In this document: positions 5,824 to 8,006 of the stretch, one piece after another
How the letters are laid out: each line of letters begins with the position of its first letter
Position numbering within the stretch: the stretch's first letter is position 1
NCBI GenBank assembly: GCA_025356765.1
Contig: JANXRO010000181.1
Span: forward strand, 1 to 8,006
Origin: Hyphomicrobiales bacterium
Lineage (GTDB): Bacteria; Pseudomonadota; Alphaproteobacteria; Rhizobiales; Aestuariivirgaceae
Direction: 5' to 3'
DNA length: 8,006 nucleotides
The notes under the pieces: generated by a model
Told to the model about the DNA's origin: nothing
Database searches by the model: none
Seen by the model: the letters and a program-made list of their open reading frames with translations, nothing else
Program-made: the position numbers and the translations under genes

Positions 5824-6923
5824 GGAACCGCCGATAAAAATATAAATGCACCAAAGATCACCAGATGCACGGCACCTTGCAAAATTGTGGTGCGGCCTGT
5901 GGCCAATGTGACTGAACTGACAAAGACCGAAAGAATAAGCAAGGCTGTTGATTGTGGGCTTAACCCCAAGGCCAGTTTTTCATTCGTCCAGATTGAATAG
6001 GCCGCAAGCGTTGGAATGGTTAAACCAATGGTGGCAATGGCTGAGCCCAAGGCAAGGTTCAAACTGGTTTGCAATTCATTGTTGCTGGCCGCGCGAATGG
6101 CCGCCATGCCTTCAGGCAACAACACCAAAAGCGCAATCACCACGCCCACAAAGGTTGAAGGCAGGCCAGCGGCAATGATCATGTCATCAATGGGGCCTGA
6201 GAGCGTTTTGGCAATCAACACCACCACAACCAGAGAAACCAAAAGCAGAGTTGAACTTAAACCAACGGTGCGCGGCATGGGCCGAATTGCGCTGTGGGCT
6301 TCGGCTTTGGAAAGAGAGGGCACAAAATATTCACGGTGGCGCACCGTTTGCACAAAAACAAAAATGCCATAGAGCACCACGCTGATGATGCCCACAAAAC
6401 CCAATTGCGATGCTGAATAATAGGGCCCAACAGCAGACAGCGTGTAGTTGGGCAAAATCAACGCCAAGCAGGCCAGCGTGGCCAACACGCTCAACGCCGA
6501 TGTGGCACCATCCAGCTTAAAAGCCTGTTCATGGTGGCGCGCACCGCCCACCAGCAAGCACAGGCCAACAATGCCGGTGAGCACGATCATCACACCTGAA
6601 AAAACCGTATCACGGCCAATGAATTCAGCACCCGCTTTGCCGGACGACATTTGTGAGATGATCAAGGCTGCTTCAATGACTGTAACCGCCAGAGCCAGAA
6701 TGATAGAGCCAAAAGGTTCACCCACACGCAAGGCCAACACCTCGGCATGATGCACGGCCGAGAACACTGCCATTCCCAACAGCAAGGCTTCAACAGCTAT
6801 CAAGCCAGCATTTTGTTCAGGCAAAAGGTGAATGAATTTCAATACCAAAAGCACGCAAGCGCAAACAACACCAGCCACCAAAAGCCAGGGTACATTGTCA
6901 ATTTTTTCGGTGTTATGTGCCAT
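5820..6923 (-). CDS. Calcium (sodium)/proton antiporter, ChaA/CaCA family
   Basis: This is an integral inner-membrane cation/H+ exchanger of 367 residues, the usual length for ChaA, with about eleven hydrophobic segments. The two inverted alpha-repeats that form the ion path are visible. The first is GEPFGSIILALAVTVIEAAL (68-87), with acidic residues E69 and E84. The second runs from LLPEGMAAIRAASNNE (268-283) through LNLALGSAIATIGLTIP (288-304), with E271 and N281/N282. A charged loop around 195-218 separates the halves. The ATG at 6923 lacks a good Shine-Dalgarno sequence; the nearest purine run (AAGAGAGAG) is over 20 bases upstream. It is the first gene of the packed - strand cluster and overlaps the MBL gene by four bases. 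The family usually serves Ca2+, Na+ or K+ extrusion at high pH or salt; the ion used here cannot be read from sequence. The exact symbol chaA is likely but not certain. Confidence 0.88.
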   Translation of the reverse strand: MAHNTEKIDNVPWLLVAGVVCACVLLVLKFIHLLPEQNAGLIAVEALLLGMAVFSAVHHAEVLALRVGEPFGSIILALAVTVIEAALIISQMSSGKAGAEFIGRDTVFSGVMIVLTGIVGLCLLVGGARHHEQAFKLDGATSALSVLATLACLALILPNYTLSAVGPYYSASQLGFVGIISVVLYGIFVFVQTVRHREYFVPSLSKAEAHSAIRPMPRTVGLSSTLLLVSLVVVVLIAKTLSGPIDDMIIAAGLPSTFVGVVIALLVLLPEGMAAIRAASNNELQTSLNLALGSAIATIGLTIPTLAAYSIWTNEKLALGLSPQSTALLILSVFVSSVTLATGRTTILQGAVHLVIFGAFIFLSAVP

Positions 6924-6979
6924 GGTTTTTGTTCAATCGAATCTCTCTCTTGGACACGCTAAACAGAGATGGCGAATTT

Positions 6980-7004
6980 GGCCAGCCCACAAATGGGGCT
7001 GGCC
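6980..7004 (-). terminator. GC-rich hairpin after the glutamine synthetase-like gene
   Basis: Arms 6980-6988 and 6996-7004 (GGCCAGCCC and its complement) form a perfect 9-base-pair stem with a 7-base loop. It lies 12 bases past the stop codon of the glutamine synthetase-like gene, where a terminator is expected. The tail on the - strand (AAATTCG) is a poor U-tract, so termination may be partial and some read-through into the antiporter operon is possible. The remaining gap (6924-6979) must hold the operon promoter if there is one, but I see no convincing -35/-10 pair. Confidence 0.55.
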
Positions 7005-7016
7005 TTTGATGGAGCG

Positions 7017-8006
7017 TTAAACCGTGCGGAGATACCATTCAAAATCGCGCACCGTTGGTTCAGCAAAGAACCTGTCGGCTTCAACTTCCTTCAGTGTTGC
7101 GAAGGTATCAACAAATTCCTTGCCGAAATACTCTTTGAGAATTGACGCGCGGAAAAATGCGTCAATGGCTTCAAACCAATTGCCGGGAATATGTTTGGCG
7201 CGGCGTTCATAGCCGTTGCCGGTGATGGGGGCACCCGGATCAATCTTTTCGGTGATGCCATAATGCATGCCCGCCAGAATGGCGCCCATGACCAGATAGG
7301 GATTGGCATCAGCGCCTGAAGGCCTATGTTCAATGCGGCAGGAATTGGCCGAACCTGCGGGAACACGCAAAGCCACCGTGCGGTTGTTAATGCCCCATGT
7401 GGCAGCAACCGGCGCATAGGATGAACGGCGGAAGCGACGATAGCTGTTGGCATTGGGGGCAAAAATCAACATGGATTCTGCCATGGTGGTTTTCAGCCCG
7501 CCAATGGCGTTGAGCAGCAATTCATTGGTGGTTGGATCTTCAGCGGCAAATAAGTTTTGGCCGTTTTCATCTTCCAAGCTCACGTGAATGTGCATGCCGC
7601 TGCCTGTCCAATCCGCATAAGGCTTAGCCATGAATGTGGCGCACAACCCATGCTTTTCGGCGGTGGCTTTGATCAAACGTTTGAGCATGATGCCTTCGTC
7701 ACACGCATCTAATATATCCGTGCGATGGCGCAATACGATTTCCATTTGGCCTGGGCCATATTCTGAAATCAAAGTTTTGGCAGGCAAATCTTGAATTTCG
7801 CAAAAGGCATAAAGGTCTTTGAAAAAAGGCGCAAAATCATCGGTGTCTTGCAAATGGTAAGCCTTATGATGCTTTGGCCGATGTTCGTTCACCAAGGCTT
7901 TGGGTGATGCGGGCACACCTTCAAAGGCAGATTTTCTATCCATCAAATAGAACTCGAGCTCCACAGCGCCCACCGGGTTCATGCCCAATTCTTCCTTGAA
8001 GCGTTT
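7017..8006 (-). CDS. Glutamine synthetase family protein, PuuA-like, 5' end missing
   Basis: This is the C-terminal 329 residues of a glutamine synthetase family ligase; the frame is open to the window edge, so about 110-120 N-terminal residues (the beta-grasp domain) lie outside. Numbering from the first codon in the window, catalytic-domain landmarks are ELEFYL (16-21) with metal ligands E16 and E18, SEYGPGQMEI (81-90) with E82 and E89, GSGMHIHVSL (135-144) with H139, NSYRRF (187-192), and RIEHRPSGADANPYL (224-238). The segment where true GlnA enzymes carry the adenylylation tyrosine (NLYDLP-like) is absent, and the C-terminus ends in FEWYLRTV, like the EWML-type end of PuuA. A role as gamma-glutamyl-polyamine or other amine ligase is therefore more likely than ammonia assimilation. 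No polyamine genes are visible in the window to confirm this. ATG or TTG codons near 7982-7988 are internal, not the start. Confidence 0.9.
   Translation of the reverse strand, partial: KRFKEELGMNPVGAVELEFYLMDRKSAFEGVPASPKALVNEHRPKHHKAYHLQDTDDFAPFFKDLYAFCEIQDLPAKTLISEYGPGQMEIVLRHRTDILDACDEGIMLKRLIKATAEKHGLCATFMAKPYADWTGSGMHIHVSLEDENGQNLFAAEDPTTNELLLNAIGGLKTTMAESMLIFAPNANSYRRFRRSSYAPVAATWGINNRTVALRVPAGSANSCRIEHRPSGADANPYLVMGAILAGMHYGITEKIDPGAPITGNGYERRAKHIPGNWFEAIDAFFRASILKEYFGKEFVDTFATLKEVEADRFFAEPTVRDFEWYLRTV

Larger units (their letters stand above)
539..6923 (-). other. Presumed seven-gene operon with coupled reading frames
   Basis: Transcription order is antiporter, MBL hydrolase, SMP-30 lactonase, dgoK, dgoA, SDR, MFS transporter. 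Junctions are a four-base overlap (5820-5823), an 8-base gap (4874-4881), a four-base overlap (3962-3965), a one-base overlap (3072), a four-base overlap (2446-2449), and direct abutment (1708/1709). No space exists between genes for an independent promoter outside coding sequence, so one transcript from upstream of 6923 is the simplest model. The lactonase-dgoK-dgoA-SDR-MFS part makes sense as sugar-acid catabolism; the first two genes do not obviously belong to it. No regulator gene is in the window. Confidence 0.75.

Noticed and set aside
7017..8006. Assignment of the right-hand gene as housekeeping glnA
   Set aside because: The adenylylation-site region typical of proteobacterial GlnA is absent, and the C-terminus resembles PuuA-type enzymes.

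Overview
This 8,006-base window looks like a chromosomal segment of an alphaproteobacterium, probably Hyphomicrobiales (rhizobia and relatives). The evidence is a class A Hsp20 gene with a ROSE-type RNA thermometer leader, typical of rhizobia, a De Ley-Doudoroff (2-keto-3-deoxygalactonate) gene set, and PuuA-like and ChaA-like proteins of proteobacterial type. Base composition is moderate. I cannot name a genus. I saw no mobile element, CRISPR array, tRNA, rRNA or prophage signal, and coding density is very high.

Layout. The left end (1-590, + strand) is a self-contained heat-shock unit: a thermosensing leader with three hairpins, the last folding over the ribosome binding site, then the hsp20 gene (75-527), then a strong intrinsic terminator at 557-590 that lies inside the 3' end of the convergent neighbour. 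From 6923 down to 539, all on the - strand, seven genes form one tightly packed presumed operon. In transcription order they are a ChaA-like Ca2+(Na+)/H+ antiporter, an MBL-fold metal-dependent hydrolase, an SMP-30/gluconolactonase-type lactonase, DgoK, DgoA, an SDR oxidoreductase and a YbjJ-like MFS transporter. Every junction is an overlap (ATGA or TGATG), an abutment (TAAATG) or a gap of 8 bases. At the right end, a PuuA-like glutamine synthetase family gene enters from beyond the window (5' end missing) and stops at 7017. A GC-rich hairpin in the 93-base gap separates it from the operon.

How the genes work together. The lactonase, DgoK and DgoA give three steps of galactose/galactonate breakdown: lactone to aldonate, 2-keto-3-deoxygalactonate to its 6-phosphate, and cleavage to pyruvate plus glyceraldehyde-3-phosphate. 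The SDR is a candidate for the sugar-oxidising step and the MFS protein for uptake or efflux of a sugar or sugar acid; both are inferences from context. The galactonate dehydratase that would link lactonase and kinase is not in the window. The antiporter and MBL hydrolase have no obvious role in the pathway, although their reading frames are physically coupled to it.

No clearly new system is visible. The most notable features are the RNA thermometer with its bulged G, the hsp20 terminator embedded in the opposing gene, and the placement of an ion antiporter and an MBL hydrolase at the head of a sugar-acid operon.
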